DNA of 64,000 nucleotides from Spirochaetota bacterium (GTDB lineage: Bacteria > Spirochaetota > UBA4802 > JAFGJZ01). The stretch covers positions 1 to 64,000 of the forward strand of contig JAFGRW010000028.1 of assembly GCA_016934935.1 (NCBI GenBank). Reading direction: 5' to 3'. Shown here in pieces: positions 63,363-64,000 of this stretch; within the stretch, counting starts at the first letter, position 1, and the number at the start of each line of letters is the position of its first letter. Position numbers and translations under genes: made by a program. A model generated the notes under the pieces. It searched no databases. It worked only from the letters and a program-made list of their open reading frames with translations, and was not told the DNA's origin.

Positions 63363-64000
63363 AACGGTATTCTGTCTTTTGCCTGTAAGTTTGGCCAGGT
63401 TCAAGAAGTGATGATGGGAAATTACTCTTGTTGGGGCTGTCAGGATAATGTTGGGCCTCAAGGCACAATCCGGCGTTTTGGGTATACAGATGACCATTTT
63501 TACCCTTAACTTTGCCTAAATGGTTGCCTCCGTAAAACTGTATACCTGGTGTATCTGTAAAGACTTCCAGAACGATTCCGCTTTCTAAGGATCGTATTCT
63601 GGCAGCCTGGGATAACTGACCGTCGTTTTCCAGTACGTAATTGATGTCGTAAAAAAGATCAGGATTTTGATCAAGCTTATCCTGCAAAAGAGTCTCTTCT
63701 TCAAGATCAAAAAAAGTATCCTTGATTTCCGCTATTTCGCCTGTAGGTATACTTTCATCGTTTACCGGTGTTATTTTTTTGGAAAAAATCTGTACCTTGT
63801 GTCCATTAATTGAACCTGAACCTTCTCCGTTCAGATTAAAGTAGGAGTGATTTGTCAGGCTGACGTGTGTTTTTTTATCACAAACGGCCTGGTAATCCAG
63901 GCATATTGCACCTTCTTTTAAGGTGATAGTATGAATAACTTCAAGATTACCGGGAAAGCCCTGGTCGTTATCAGGGCTTTTTATATTAAATGTTATACTG
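63346..64000 (-). CDS. galM: Aldose 1-epimerase (galactose mutarotase), 3' part
   Basis: Interconverts alpha and beta anomers of aldohexoses. The gene runs off the right edge; about 217 C-terminal residues are present. Visible family motifs: SPDNDQGFPGNLEV, VSLTNHSYFNLNGEGSG (catalytic His), a substrate-contact strand FTDTPGIQFYGGNH, and LCLEAQHYPDSPN (catalytic Glu). Start and upstream control lie outside the window. Confidence 0.93.
   Translation of the reverse strand, partial: SITFNIKSPDNDQGFPGNLEVIHTITLKEGAICLDYQAVCDKKTHVSLTNHSYFNLNGEGSGSINGHKVQIFSKKITPVNDESIPTGEIAEIKDTFFDLEEETLLQDKLDQNPDLFYDINYVLENDGQLSQAARIRSLESGIVLEVFTDTPGIQFYGGNHLGKVKGKNGHLYTQNAGLCLEAQHYPDSPNKSNFPSSLLEPGQTYRQKTEYRFSCHD

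Noticed and set aside
1-64000. CRISPR array, prophage or complete insertion sequence
   Set aside because: No regularly spaced direct repeats, phage structural genes or transposase reading frame could be found; the only repeats are the hairpin modules and short inverted repeats listed.

Overview
This AT-rich window comes from a bacterial chromosome. It looks like a Gram-negative, fermentative anaerobe: there are outer-membrane beta-barrels, a TolC-family channel and several lipoproteins, plus an NADH-linked electron-bifurcating [FeFe]-hydrogenase, a rubredoxin/reductase pair and a ferritin-like diiron protein. The PorV/UPF0164-type barrels, FlgD-like Ig modules, RNase Y and the c-di-AMP cyclase pair would suit a spirochaete or a neighbouring lineage. 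That placement is inference; no rRNA is present.

Layout. 1-2700 is an accessory patch: a secreted MORN-repeat protein and a small lipoprotein sit between two blocks of hairpin-forming repeat modules. 2802-4312 holds def and fmt. 4335-8077 (minus) is a DUF3999/DUF2339 envelope pair. 8321-13668 is the hydrogenase operon (hndA, an ATPase, hndB, hndC, hndD) with a well-placed promoter, a Rex- or CRP-like operator and a terminator. Then come an AEC transporter, a secreted barrel-like protein, and an ECF sigma / membrane anti-sigma / secreted caspase operon whose caspase carries the same barrel-like domain. 18642-23843 has a TolC-like protein, an FmdB zinc ribbon, an unrecognised 644-residue protein and hisS. 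24191-26309 is an NfeD protease/slipin pair. 26416-30442 (minus) has the ferritin-like protein, RNase R, a coiled-coil protein and a pseudouridine synthase. MATE and aldehyde dehydrogenase genes follow.

33982-45376 is mostly housekeeping: coaD, rny, dxs, tlyA, a FlgD-like fragment, a PorV-like barrel, folP, cdaA, cdaR, pdxJ, two small envelope genes and an RlmD-type methyltransferase. 45482-46968 is a divergent rubredoxin / rubredoxin-reductase pair. An HDOD protein, a GH13 sucrose-phosphorylase-type enzyme, tRNA-Leu(GAG) and an M23 lipoprotein follow. 50696-52100 is a second accessory patch: a Leptospira-like small protein, a REP-like inverted repeat and a decayed, interrupted RHS-repeat gene. 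52105-57532 is the heat-shock cluster hrcA-grpE-dnaK-dnaJ with a perfect CIRCE operator. engB and a RimI-like acetyltransferase come next. The window ends with a hybrid barrel/Ig outer-membrane protein, a mannosyl-3-phosphoglycerate-phosphatase-like HAD enzyme, two membrane proteins and the 3' part of galM.

The most unusual content is the modular hairpin family at 1-2700. Stem sequences differ between copies but remain complementary, loops are conserved, and modules are shuffled. One loop type recurs inside the interrupted RHS remnant. The ECF/anti-sigma/caspase/barrel operon is the best candidate for an undescribed protein system.
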